This document shows, piece after piece, positions 36,707 through 45,460 of a stretch of 64,000 nt of DNA (its first letter is position 1; every line of letters starts with the position of its first letter). The position numbers were made by a program, and so were the translations under genes. Where the stretch lies: assembly GCA_963977425.1 (NCBI GenBank), contig CAXBOO010000003.1, positions 62,001 to 126,000 of the forward strand, given 5' to 3'. The stretch is from CAXBOO01 sp963977425 (GTDB lineage Bacteria; Bacteroidota; Bacteroidia; Flavobacteriales_D; Luteibaculaceae). A model generated the notes under the pieces. It ran no database searches. It worked only from the letters and a program-made list of their open reading frames with translations, and was not told the DNA's origin.

Positions 36707-38016
36707 TAGTATTATTCAGTCTTATTGCAATATTTATAGCTTGGATTTGGGTCGACTATTTCAGATTGATTGATGTGTATGAGAAAGAGAAACTCATATA
36801 CTTCATCATCACATTTATGTTGGGTGGTAGCTCGGTATTCATTGTCTTAATTTTACACCAACTGTTTGTAGTTCCTAGTGGAGCAGTACTTACTGGAGAG
36901 TTTGTAAACGACTTCATTTACAGTACTTTGGCTATAGGTGCTATTGAAGAATTGGCCAAACTCATTCCATTTCTATTCGCACTTTTATTTTTCAAGAAAG
37001 AAATTAATGAGCCCCTAGATTATTTGGTTTTTATCTGTATTTCGGCTTTAGGTTTTTCTGCAGTTGAAAATGTATTGTATTTCAAAAATCATGGTGCAGA
37101 GTTGATCAATGGTAGAGCTATTTTAAGCACTGTAGGCCATATGTTTGATACGGCTTTGATCGCCTATGGTGTCATTTTATACAAATACCATCCTAAAAAG
37201 TATTCTTGGTGGATTATTGTATTATTCTTTGCTTTTGCTGCATTATCACATGGTTTTTATGATGTGTGGTTGTTGTACGAAGGCACTCGAAATTGGGGGT
37301 TCATCATCACCATAGTCTATTTTTTGTTTACCATCTCATGGTTTGCCATTATACTAAACAATGCACTGAATAATTCACCATTTTTCACGTATAAAAAAGT
37401 AGTAAACCCCGCATTGGTGGTTAAACGTTTGCTTTTGTATTACGTAGCAGTATTCATTATTGCTCTTTTTACAGTTAGTTATTATTCAGGTTTACAAAAT
37501 GCCCTGATAAATTTTATTGCTTCAATAGCTACTACAGCTTTTGTAGTATTTGTTACGTGTTTTAGAATGAGTCGCTTTAACTTGGTAAAAGGGCGATGGG
37601 AGAAGATTCGTTTTCAATTGCCATTTTATATAGAAACATCTAAATATGGATTCAAAACAACTTTCAGAATAAGAGGGAATTCTTACAACGAAGCCTACAT
37701 TAATGTTTTTTATCACGAGCATTTTTATTTGCAGCCATTGGATGAAAACGAGTCTTATCTTAAGAAAACCAAACTAGCATACATAGAGAGAAAGCTTTTC
37801 CTAAAAGGCACTACAACCTATTATTTGGCACGCGTTTACTTGAGCAATAACACCAACTCAGAATACGAATATGTGATGCTAAAACCAAAAACAAGAGGTA
37901 CGATATTGAAGAACGATTATGAGCCAATTGTTGGCGTTATGAAAAAAGTAATGGGCCCCAAAAATAAATACACTTTTGAAGAATGGGCAATTGCTAGAGC
38001 GCGTACCGAAGACTAA
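36703..38016 (+). CDS. PrsW-family intramembrane metalloprotease
   Basis: 437 residues. The first half is a bundle of about eight spans with the PrsW/CAAX-like motifs: E82-E83-x-x-K86 in AIEELAKLIPF, the FSAVENVLYF motif, the GHMFDTALIAYG segment and SHGFYDVW, whose His and Asp complete the site. A further hydrophobic pair near 245-285 and a C-terminal cytosolic domain of about 140 residues, uncommon in classic PrsW, follow. PrsW-type enzymes cleave membrane anti-sigma factors; no sigma/anti-sigma pair is adjacent. It is coupled to the preceding short membrane gene. Confidence 0.85.
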   Translation: MIVLFSLIAIFIAWIWVDYFRLIDVYEKEKLIYFIITFMLGGSSVFIVLILHQLFVVPSGAVLTGEFVNDFIYSTLAIGAIEELAKLIPFLFALLFFKKEINEPLDYLVFICISALGFSAVENVLYFKNHGAELINGRAILSTVGHMFDTALIAYGVILYKYHPKKYSWWIIVLFFAFAALSHGFYDVWLLYEGTRNWGFIITIVYFLFTISWFAIILNNALNNSPFFTYKKVVNPALVVKRLLLYYVAVFIIALFTVSYYSGLQNALINFIASIATTAFVVFVTCFRMSRFNLVKGRWEKIRFQLPFYIETSKYGFKTTFRIRGNSYNEAYINVFYHEHFYLQPLDENESYLKKTKLAYIERKLFLKGTTTYYLARVYLSNNTNSEYEYVMLKPKTRGTILKNDYEPIVGVMKKVMGPKNKYTFEEWAIARARTED

Positions 38017-38025
38017 AATATTGAT

Positions 38026-38757
38026 ATGAATATAAATTTAAAACCCAATCAACAACGAGCACAATATGCCTTATGGATACTGCTATTACTCGTATTAATT
38101 AAGGTTGTCGCTATTGTTACGTTTTACTTGCAATACCACCTTCTCGATCAATGGATGAATGGTGCAATGGTGGATATGGATGCCGCTGAAGCCAATGATA
38201 GAAGAGTTCTAATCGTTGGTTTGTTTGATATTGTGGTTAGAATAGCAACCATCATTGCGGTTATATTATGGTTTAGAAGAGCCTACTTTAATTTGCATTT
38301 GAGATTTCAGAACCTAACCTATTCAGAGGGCTGGGCTGCTGGAGGATGGTTTGTGCCTTTCATGAGCTTGGTAGTTCCTTACCAGATTTTTAATGATTTA
38401 TTTACTCAAACCAAACAGTTTTTAAAGAAATTCGATATTCCTGAACGAAATAAATTGAATGATACTTTGCTAATTACTTGGTGGTTGGTGTGGATTTGCA
38501 ATACCATTTCACAAAATATATTCAAACGATTTACCCGTTCCGAAACCGATGTTGAAAAACTCGCTAATTACACTCTATTTGATATTGGATTTACGGCTGT
38601 GGATGTTATTGCTTTGGTTATGCTTATAGCCATAGTTAAGGCATACTCAGAAATTGAACCAATTTTCCATTCAAAATTAGATGAGGAAAAAGATCAACAA
38701 GCCGAACAAGATAGATTAAACAAAATTTGGGAAACAGATCCAGTAGAGCTTTCGTAA
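38026..38757 (+). CDS. DUF4328-like membrane protein
   Basis: 243 residues with about five spans. The central SEGWAAGGWFVPFMSLVVPYQIFNDLF resembles the DUF4328 core, and the NKLNDTLLITWWLVWICNTIS segment follows. The tail is acidic. The function is unknown. It lies 9 bases after the PrsW gene and 12 before the SDR gene, in one long same-strand run. Confidence 0.75.
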   Translation: MNINLKPNQQRAQYALWILLLLVLIKVVAIVTFYLQYHLLDQWMNGAMVDMDAAEANDRRVLIVGLFDIVVRIATIIAVILWFRRAYFNLHLRFQNLTYSEGWAAGGWFVPFMSLVVPYQIFNDLFTQTKQFLKKFDIPERNKLNDTLLITWWLVWICNTISQNIFKRFTRSETDVEKLANYTLFDIGFTAVDVIALVMLIAIVKAYSEIEPIFHSKLDEEKDQQAEQDRLNKIWETDPVELS

Positions 38758-38769
38758 CTATGCCATGAA

Positions 38770-39678
38770 ATGGATTTTGAAATAGCGTACAACGAAAACA
38801 ATCGGGACAAAATAGCCATAGTAACTGGAGCCAATTCTGGCTTAGGTTACGAAACTACACTTGGGTTACTGCAATCTGGATATACAGTAATAATGGCTTG
38901 CCGAAATGCATCCAAAGCACAATCAGCCAGTCTCGAGTTGAAACTACAAATTGATGGCACTCGTTTGCATTGCATGGCCTTGGATTTATCGGATTTGCGT
39001 TCGGTAAGAACATTTTCAGTTGAATTTCAAAGTCGGTTCAATAGATTGGATGTATTGGTTGAAAATGCGGGCATTATGATGCCTAAGTATCAAAAAACGA
39101 TTGATGGTTTTGAAAGTCAATTGGGTGTCAATTTTCTAGGTCATTTTTTGCTTGCCAAATTGCTATTTCCACTAATGGATAAAACTCAAAATGCAAGAAT
39201 AATATCGCTCAGTAGTGTAGCGCACAAAAAAGGCCGCATCCATTTTAGCGATTTGCAATCCGAAAAAAAATACAGCAAGTTTGGCGCTTATGCTCAAAGC
39301 AAATTGGCTTGTTTTATGTTTGGTTACGAACTTCACCGAAGACTAAAAGTAACCGGTTCAAACATGAAATCTATAATCACCCATCCAGGTGGTTCTAATA
39401 CTGAATTAGGAAGGCATTTATCGCCTTTTTGGTACAAACTTTTTCTGCCAATAATTTTGTTGTTTACACATTCTCCCAAATTAGCTGCTTTGCCATCGCT
39501 TATGGCGGCGTTGGATGATAGAGTTAAAAGTGGTGATTTTGTCGGTCCAACAGGATTTGCTCAATTGAAAGGAAAGCCTGGAGTTGTTATAGCCGAGCCA
39601 CACGCTTATGATGAAAAGTATGCGGAAAAATTATGGGAAAAGGCAGAGGAATTAACCAAAGTAAAATTTGAAATATGA
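38770..39678 (+). CDS. SDR-family oxidoreductase (retinol-dehydrogenase-like)
   Basis: 302 residues with a complete SDR signature, unlike the SDR at 1093-2652: TGANSGLG at 19-26 (cofactor loop), a following ENAGIM, SLSSVAHKKG (catalytic Ser) and YAQSKLACFMF (YxxxK). The C-terminal shape fits RDH/WW-oxidoreductase-type members, which oxidise or reduce alcohols and carbonyls with NADP(H). The substrate is unknown. The stop overlaps the glutathione peroxidase start by 4 bases. Confidence 0.9.
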   Translation: MDFEIAYNENNRDKIAIVTGANSGLGYETTLGLLQSGYTVIMACRNASKAQSASLELKLQIDGTRLHCMALDLSDLRSVRTFSVEFQSRFNRLDVLVENAGIMMPKYQKTIDGFESQLGVNFLGHFLLAKLLFPLMDKTQNARIISLSSVAHKKGRIHFSDLQSEKKYSKFGAYAQSKLACFMFGYELHRRLKVTGSNMKSIITHPGGSNTELGRHLSPFWYKLFLPIILLFTHSPKLAALPSLMAALDDRVKSGDFVGPTGFAQLKGKPGVVIAEPHAYDEKYAEKLWEKAEELTKVKFEI

Positions 39679-40151
39679 ATTTCTACGATTTTGAAATTAA
39701 AAAAGCCAATGGCGAGATCATACCTTCAGAAAGTTTGAAGGGTAAAGTGATACTGGTTGTAAATACGGCCACACAATGTGGATTAACGCCACAGTTTAAA
39801 GGCTTGGAAGAACTGCATCAAAAACACAAAGACAATGGCTTAGTACTGCTTGGTTTTCCTTGCAATCAATTTGCTGGACAAGAACCTTTGGGTAATGATA
39901 ATATGGTGAACGAATGCCAGATAAACCATGGTGTTACTTTTACATTGACGGAGAAAATAGATGTAAATGGTAAAAATGCTCATCCATTATTTGTGTACTT
40001 GAAAAAGAAAAAAGGGAGTTTGTTGGGCAGCCGAATAAAGTGGAATTTCACCAAGTTTTTGATCGACAGAAACGGAGAGCCCGTACAACGTTTTGGGCCT
40101 ACAAAAGTGCCTCTTGATTTTGAGAAGGATATTGTGAAATTCATGCAGTAA
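39675..40151 (+). CDS. Glutathione peroxidase-family (thiol peroxidase)
   Basis: 158 residues, thioredoxin fold. The catalytic positions are visible: C35 in TATQCGLTPQF (cysteine, not selenocysteine), Q69 in FPCNQFAGQEP, and W123-N124 in IKWNFTKFLID. Bacterial members usually use thioredoxin and not glutathione. It reduces peroxides in the cytoplasm. It is translationally coupled to the upstream SDR gene. Confidence 0.93.
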   Translation: MNFYDFEIKKANGEIIPSESLKGKVILVVNTATQCGLTPQFKGLEELHQKHKDNGLVLLGFPCNQFAGQEPLGNDNMVNECQINHGVTFTLTEKIDVNGKNAHPLFVYLKKKKGSLLGSRIKWNFTKFLIDRNGEPVQRFGPTKVPLDFEKDIVKFMQ

Positions 40152-40432
40152 TCAAATTTTAGGTTGTCGGTATCAACTTAGGTTAAAGGAATTTCCAATT
40201 ACGGTGTAGTTCTAATTTCAAACGTTTTTTTGAGAAGGTGTACTTTGAAGTATTATCAATTAAAATGTGCGTTATAGTCATATATTTTCTACTAGTTAAC
40301 CTCTAAAAGATTGAGACAATCTATTTAGTTTAACCGCTCAACGAATGGCTATGGTATTCCTGATTTAAAGGTTTGATTATTAGTAAATTATAATCTAATA
40401 AGTTAAACGGATAATCAGACACCAACGCTCAA
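40152..40432. other. Intergenic, AT-rich, no gene seen
   Basis: About 280 bases between the peroxidase and the barrel gene. No ORF or tRNA is seen. A short 6-bp inverted repeat (AGATTG / CAATCT, about 40308-40322) is within chance expectation. A promoter for the following three-gene unit should lie here. Confidence 0.5.
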
Positions 40433-41158
40433 ATGACCGAGAAAAACCACCATTCATGGAAATATTATAATGTTGTTGCGGTTTTGTTCTTGCTTTTAAC
40501 GAGCTCGTCATTAATAGCTCAATCTGCAAATAAGCCAACGGGGTTTATTGATTTTAATGGATACTACGACACTAGGAATTATTCAGTACTTACTTACAAT
40601 ATCCTAGCAAACTTGCCCAATAGAGTACAGTATTTTTCTTTAACTAACATTCATGGATCGCAGGCCAACACAGAGCTTAGCAATTATTATGCAGAGCACA
40701 ATATTCGATTTGCGGTGTCCGAGGCCAGTCCATTTGATGCTACAGTACAGTATGTCATGAAATCGGGTGAGAATAATGATAAAATTAGGCTGGGAGTGAG
40801 GTGGCGAATGAACAATTGCAAAGCGTTAAGTGATATCATTAAAAAATGGAATTTCACTTACAGTTTTAATCCCATGTTTATAGAGTACGGAGTAGGGAGC
40901 GAACCCAATTACTTAGCTACAATAGAACATGTTTACTGTGTGAAATTTTTAAAGAACAAGTTCTATTTAGCTGGATTCGCCGATCAAAATTTTGTTGATT
41001 TTAGTGAAGGTATTAAGGCTAATTGGGTTACTGAGCATCAATTAGGATACAATCTGTACAACAACTTTTATGTTGTTGCAGAATATAGAATAAATGAATT
41101 TCAAAAAGGTCAAGAAACCGGTCTAGGCCTTGGAGTAGAATATAAAATACAGTTTTAA
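40433..41158 (+). CDS. Predicted outer-membrane barrel protein, unknown ligand
   Basis: 241 residues with a hydrophobic N-terminal signal (about 10-30, ending SLIAQ) and a mature part of amphipathic strands that ends in VEYKIQF with a C-terminal Phe, as outer-membrane barrels do. It begins the unit barrel, binding lipoprotein, histidine kinase (6 and 2 bases between genes). I recognise no family; nucleoside-channel-like shape is only a guess. Confidence 0.65.
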   Translation: MTEKNHHSWKYYNVVAVLFLLLTSSSLIAQSANKPTGFIDFNGYYDTRNYSVLTYNILANLPNRVQYFSLTNIHGSQANTELSNYYAEHNIRFAVSEASPFDATVQYVMKSGENNDKIRLGVRWRMNNCKALSDIIKKWNFTYSFNPMFIEYGVGSEPNYLATIEHVYCVKFLKNKFYLAGFADQNFVDFSEGIKANWVTEHQLGYNLYNNFYVVAEYRINEFQKGQETGLGLGVEYKIQF

Positions 41159-41164
41159 AAGAGT

Positions 41165-42301
41165 ATGAAAAGAATAAGCATAATAACGTTGTTGACAGTC
41201 GTCAGCATTATTTTTTCGAGTTGTTATAATGAAAAAATAAAAGAAGTCAATATTGGGTTTATAGCCCCATTGAGTAAACGAGCTACTGATTTAGGCTTGG
41301 GTCCAGCAAATGCTATGGCGTTAGCAGTAGAAGAATACAACACGTCCAAACCTTCTGATGCACCAGTAGTGAATTTGTTTTTTGAAGACGATCAATGGAA
41401 CAATGAATTAGCAGAGAGTAAATATCAAAAGCTTAGAAATGAACATGATATCGATTTACTATTTATAAGCAATACTGGAGGTACTGTTGCACTTCAGGAT
41501 GAAATTCTTAAGGATAACATTATTACTATAAACCCATTAAATAGTGACGAACTATTATCATCACTAAACGAGAATACTTTCAAAATAGCTAAATCTACCG
41601 AAGCTGCTAATGAGCTGATTGCCATTAGAATAATTGAATTAGGTCTTGAAAATGTGTACATCATGCATTATCCAAATGATTTTATGAATAGAGCAACCAA
41701 AGCGGTACAAGAGCATTTGGATATTGCCAATACACATTACAAAATTGTAGAAACACACAATGACCAAGTTGACTTTGAAAAAGAGTTGAATGAAGCGAAA
41801 GCCATGAATGCCGAAGCTATAGTGTTTTTTGGCTACAAAGAATACGGTTTTGCAATGAATCAAGCTCGTGAAATGGGTATAGATGCTCAATTTTTTGGCT
41901 CAACAGTACTGATGGATTCGGAGTTTTACGATAATTCTGAAGGAGCAATTAAAGGAACTGAATTTTGTTTTTTCACGCCCGCAGATGGTAATTATTTCTT
42001 GGCAAAAGAGTTTCTTGAAAATTATGAGCATAATTACAATGAGCAACCAGAATCTATTTGGCCACCCATGCAGGCTTATGATGCAATGAACATTGTATTG
42101 CAACAATTAAGAGATGTAAATTCTTCAAGGAATAAACAGCAACACCTATCAGATTGGTTGAAATTGAGATTGCATCAGGTGCGTTTTCATCAAGGAGTTT
42201 GTGGAAACTTATCCATCACGTCAGATGGGTCATCTCGAGGTATTTATTTCACTATGTATGAGTATGTTGAAAAAGGTAATGCACAAAAAATAAAGCGATA
42301 A
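41165..42301 (+). CDS. Periplasmic binding-protein-like lipoprotein (Leu/Ile/Val-BP fold)
   Basis: 378 residues with a signal ending IIFSSC and then a type-I periplasmic-binding fold: VNIGFIAPLSKRATDLGLGPANAMALAVEEYN, IISNTGG-like LLFISNTGG, FKIAKSTEA, NVYIMHYPNDFMNRA, IVFFGYKEYGFAMNQAREMG and MQAYDAMNIVLQQL. No ABC transporter is nearby. It is followed 2 bases later by a membrane histidine kinase, so it is more likely a ligand-sensing component than a transport protein. Confidence 0.8.
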   Translation: MKRISIITLLTVVSIIFSSCYNEKIKEVNIGFIAPLSKRATDLGLGPANAMALAVEEYNTSKPSDAPVVNLFFEDDQWNNELAESKYQKLRNEHDIDLLFISNTGGTVALQDEILKDNIITINPLNSDELLSSLNENTFKIAKSTEAANELIAIRIIELGLENVYIMHYPNDFMNRATKAVQEHLDIANTHYKIVETHNDQVDFEKELNEAKAMNAEAIVFFGYKEYGFAMNQAREMGIDAQFFGSTVLMDSEFYDNSEGAIKGTEFCFFTPADGNYFLAKEFLENYEHNYNEQPESIWPPMQAYDAMNIVLQQLRDVNSSRNKQQHLSDWLKLRLHQVRFHQGVCGNLSITSDGSSRGIYFTMYEYVEKGNAQKIKR

Positions 42302-42303
42302 AT

Positions 42304-43803
42304 ATGAATAAGATTAGTACTAAATTAATTTTAGCTTTTGCACTACTTATTGCCGTATTGGTTGTACAGATTTTTTTGAATCAAACAGTTAGCAGTAAAG
42401 CCAATAGTGATTTTGAGCAATTAAAAACTACTATAGGACCAACCATTAGAATGTTGGATAAGTTTCATTCATCCAATAAAGAATTGAGACTGCTATTGGA
42501 TAAACAAAACTATGGGGCACAAGACCATGAAAACGAAAATAGAATTCTTGAAATAGTTGAAGTTGAGTTGCCTTACTATAATTCAGAAGTGAATGCAAAA
42601 CTTTCTTCGTTAGATGTATCGGATAATAAGGTGCTCCCAATCAGAACCATCAATGAATTATCACAAGAAATTATCAATGAAGTTAATAAACTCAATGTTA
42701 TTATTAAATCGAGTTCGCTTCGTAACGATAACGAAGTGACCAAAAAAATGCTTTTGGATTCAGAAGAGATATTGAAAAATTTGTTTTTTAAGATGGATAA
42801 TAATATCAATTTGTTGATTCGAGAGTACAACAATGAATTCTTGTTGTTCCAAAACCATCTATCGACATCCTTAAGCAATACTTCCAAAATAATAAATTAT
42901 TCAGGCCTTATAGGATTGATTTTAAGCTTGTTGATAGCAGTTCATACGATTCGCTCAATAATAAAACCTATCAAGGAACTTCAGTTCTCAACACGTCAAA
43001 TTAGTAAAGGGAATTACGATTTAAGAGTGCCTGTGTCTGGGAATAATGAATTGGCTCAATTGGCTAAATCGTTTAACGTAATGGCCGATGAATTGAAAAT
43101 GAATTTTGACGAATTTGAAAAGAAAAACAAGGAATTAGAACAGTTTATTTATATCGCTTCGCATGATTTGCAAGAGCCTCTGAGAACCATTTCAAGTTTC
43201 ACCGATTTGCTTAGAGATCAATACCATCATGAACTAGATGTAAAGGCAATTAAGTACTTGAACTTTATGACACAAAGTTCTAAAAGGATGTCGAGTTTAA
43301 TTTCTGGTTTATTAGACTATTCTAGAATTGGTAAAAGTGCAGAAATAGAGACTGTAAACTGCAACGATTTGCTAGCAGAAGTAGTTAGTGATATGACAGC
43401 ATCCATTATCAAATACGATGCTGAAGTTGAAATCTTAAAATTACCATCAATTCGAGGATATAAAACAGAAATACGTTTACTTTTTCAAAACCTTATTTCT
43501 AATGCCATTAAGTTTAGAAAGCAACATGTAGCACCAAATGTTGTGGTAAGTGGTCGTGAAGATGGAGATAATTATCGTTTTGAAATAAAAGACAATGGAA
43601 TAGGCATTCCAAAGAAGAATTTAGAAAGTGTATTTGCAATATTTCAGAGATTGCATGGGAAGACAAAATTTGAAGGAACTGGAATTGGATTGGCGCATTG
43701 CAAAAAAATTATTGAACTGCATGGTGGTGAAATTTGGGTTGAATCCACAGAAGACGTTGGAACTACATTTATATTTACTTTACCAAAGACGATCAATGGT
43801 TAG
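42304..43803 (+). CDS. Orphan membrane sensor histidine kinase (HAMP, phytochrome-type DHp)
   Basis: 499 residues. Transmembrane spans near 8-26 and 198-218 flank a periplasmic helical sensor. HAMP follows (IKPIKELQFSTRQISKGNYDL...), then the DHp helix with H287 in IASHDLQEPLRTIS, and an intact ATPase domain with LISNAIKF (N box), DNGIGIPKKN (G1) and GTGIGLAHCKKI (G2). No response regulator is adjacent, so its partner is elsewhere. Tight spacing to the binding lipoprotein suggests that protein detects the ligand. Confidence 0.9.
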   Translation: MNKISTKLILAFALLIAVLVVQIFLNQTVSSKANSDFEQLKTTIGPTIRMLDKFHSSNKELRLLLDKQNYGAQDHENENRILEIVEVELPYYNSEVNAKLSSLDVSDNKVLPIRTINELSQEIINEVNKLNVIIKSSSLRNDNEVTKKMLLDSEEILKNLFFKMDNNINLLIREYNNEFLLFQNHLSTSLSNTSKIINYSGLIGLILSLLIAVHTIRSIIKPIKELQFSTRQISKGNYDLRVPVSGNNELAQLAKSFNVMADELKMNFDEFEKKNKELEQFIYIASHDLQEPLRTISSFTDLLRDQYHHELDVKAIKYLNFMTQSSKRMSSLISGLLDYSRIGKSAEIETVNCNDLLAEVVSDMTASIIKYDAEVEILKLPSIRGYKTEIRLLFQNLISNAIKFRKQHVAPNVVVSGREDGDNYRFEIKDNGIGIPKKNLESVFAIFQRLHGKTKFEGTGIGLAHCKKIIELHGGEIWVESTEDVGTTFIFTLPKTING

Positions 43804-43812
43804 TATTTATTA

Positions 43813-44580
43813 ATGGAATCTAAAAACACGGATAAATTAGTTGCAAAATTCATTACAGAAATAGACAATATTCATCTGCCTTCAGTAGTCAATCCATATT
43901 TGGATAATCCGCCTGAGATAGCTCAAATTGCGGCAAAAGAGCTTCAAAATTATTTAGAAAACTTGAATGATGTTGATCATAATTTTGGTTTAGATAGTCA
44001 AAATACAAACCCAATCATCGGTAAAATGTTTGGGGTTTTAGTAGTGAAAGATAGTGAGGGAAACATTGGGTATTTATCTGCTTTTTCTGGCAAGTTAGGA
44101 GGTAGTAATGTTCACGATCGATTTGTTCCTCCAATTTATGATATGCTTTCCTCTACGGGTTTTATAACAGACGGAATGATGAGCTTGAAGCAATTATCTG
44201 ATCAGATTGAAAAAGCAAAAAGTGAAAATCTTGTCCATAAAGTGCAGGCTCTAAAAAAACAACGAGCCAATTTGTCAAAACACCTTCAAAGTCTATTGTT
44301 TGAAGAATATCATATTATGAATGATGTGCTAGAAACAAAAAATATAGTGACATTATTCAAAGATAAGGGGTACAAGCAACCGCCAAGTGCAGCGGGGGAA
44401 TGTGCAGCGCCAAAACTATTACAGTATGCTTTTCAAATGAAGTTAAAACCTATAGCAATTGCTGAATTTTGGTGGGGATTATCGCCAAAATCTGATAAAT
44501 GGCGTCATAAAGAATTTTATCCTGCTTGTGAATCAAAATGTAGGCCCATATTGAGTTATATGCTAGGTGCTTTGGCTTAG
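43813..44580 (+). CDS. Stand-alone RluA-type N-terminal domain, no catalytic domain
   Basis: 255 residues. It ends with PPSAAGECAAPKLLQYAF, KPIAIAEFWWGLSPKSDKWR and the HKEFYPACESKCRPILSYML block. I recall this as the N-terminal domain of the long (about 550-residue) RluA-family pseudouridine synthases of Bacteroidota. Here the protein ends exactly there; only 115 bases separate it from dps, so the synthase half is absent. C197 (GEC), C239 and C243 could bind zinc; a deaminase-like fold is a weak inference. A coiled-coil segment lies near 130-165. Confidence 0.65.
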   Translation: MESKNTDKLVAKFITEIDNIHLPSVVNPYLDNPPEIAQIAAKELQNYLENLNDVDHNFGLDSQNTNPIIGKMFGVLVVKDSEGNIGYLSAFSGKLGGSNVHDRFVPPIYDMLSSTGFITDGMMSLKQLSDQIEKAKSENLVHKVQALKKQRANLSKHLQSLLFEEYHIMNDVLETKNIVTLFKDKGYKQPPSAAGECAAPKLLQYAFQMKLKPIAIAEFWWGLSPKSDKWRHKEFYPACESKCRPILSYMLGALA

Positions 44581-44610
44581 TATTGGTTTTGTATATTGAG
44601 ATAAGTTTGT

Positions 44611-44629
44611 CGTTATACCATAACGTTAT
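44611..44629. promoter_or_regulatory. Overlapping palindromes upstream of dps
   Basis: CGTTAT-ACC-ATAACG (44611-44625) overlaps ATAACGTTAT (44620-44629), and a TACATTTG box (44667-44674), which matches the Bacteroidetes -7 consensus TAnnTTTG, lies downstream. Dps genes are usually stress-regulated, so these may be operator and promoter elements. The TTG at 44650 is too close to be a normal -33 element. Confidence 0.4.
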
Positions 44630-44695
44630 GCGAAGCGATATAAAAGCTATTGATGCCGCAGCGAATTACATTTGAAATAACAAAAAATCAAAACC

Positions 44696-45172
44696 ATGAA
44701 TAATTTAAACAGAATAGGATTAGATATTGAAAAAAGCAAAGAATTAGCTAGTTTATTGAATGATTTATTAGCTAATTATTCCATTTTTTATCAAAATACA
44801 CGTGGATTTCATTGGAATATAAGTGGCGATAAATTTTTTGAACTGCATATTAAATTCGAAGAGTTGTACAACGATCTGTTTGTGAAAATTGACGATGTAG
44901 CTGAGCGAATATTGACTTTAGGGCATACCCCAAAACACAAATTTACTGACTATAATGCAGCATCAAAAATTTCAGAATCCAATGAAGTGTCAGATGGGAA
45001 AAAAGCAGTTGAAAATATTTTGGATGCATTCCAAACACTCTTAATCAAACAACGTAACATTATGAATCTGGCTGGTGAAATAAACGATGAAGGTACCAGT
45101 GCATTGATGAGTGATTACATTCGTGAGCAAGAAAAATTGGTTTGGATGTATTCTGTTTATTTGAATAGATAA
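44696..45172 (+). CDS. dps: Dps-family DNA-protecting ferritin-like protein
   Basis: 158 residues, four-helix bundle. The ferroxidase-site motif GFHWNISGDKFFELHIKFEELYNDLFVKIDDVAERIL contains the conserved His, Asp and Glu. Dps dodecamers oxidise and store iron and protect DNA from peroxide. It follows a palindrome-bearing leader and stands alone. No terminator is evident. Confidence 0.93.
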   Translation: MNNLNRIGLDIEKSKELASLLNDLLANYSIFYQNTRGFHWNISGDKFFELHIKFEELYNDLFVKIDDVAERILTLGHTPKHKFTDYNAASKISESNEVSDGKKAVENILDAFQTLLIKQRNIMNLAGEINDEGTSALMSDYIREQEKLVWMYSVYLNR

Positions 45173-45460
45173 TTTATGCTTCGGGAGTCTATTTAGCACT
45201 TTGGTGTCAGTTGCAACAGCGTTTAGTAATTTACTTTTCATTGATATTTGTGATAATACGAGAGTAATACGTTTTAAAAATGCCATCGTAACTTTACATA
45301 ATTAGGCTTTTTTTGAGTTGAATTTCAATTGTAAAATGGATAGGAATTTGAACTTATTGTTGGTTGATTGTTGTTTCGTCTAATGGAATAATTTATTGAA
45401 CTTGATGATAGATGAGTTTGTTGTTTTGATAATGTTTTTTGTCAACTTAGGATTAGTAGG
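45173..45460. other. Intergenic, AT-rich, no gene seen
   Basis: About 290 bases (320 if the next gene starts at 45494) between dps and the first DNRLRE lipoprotein. I see no ORF, tRNA or strong terminator. It presumably holds the promoter of the lipoprotein array. Confidence 0.4.

Noticed and set aside
40308..40322. 6-bp inverted repeat in the 40.2-40.4 kb gap
   Set aside because: A 6-bp arm in this length of AT-rich DNA is close to chance, with no T-tract or nearby start.
44581..44695. A frameshifted continuation of the RluA-type gene
   Set aside because: Only 115 bases remain before dps, and no pseudouridine-synthase motifs occur in any frame.
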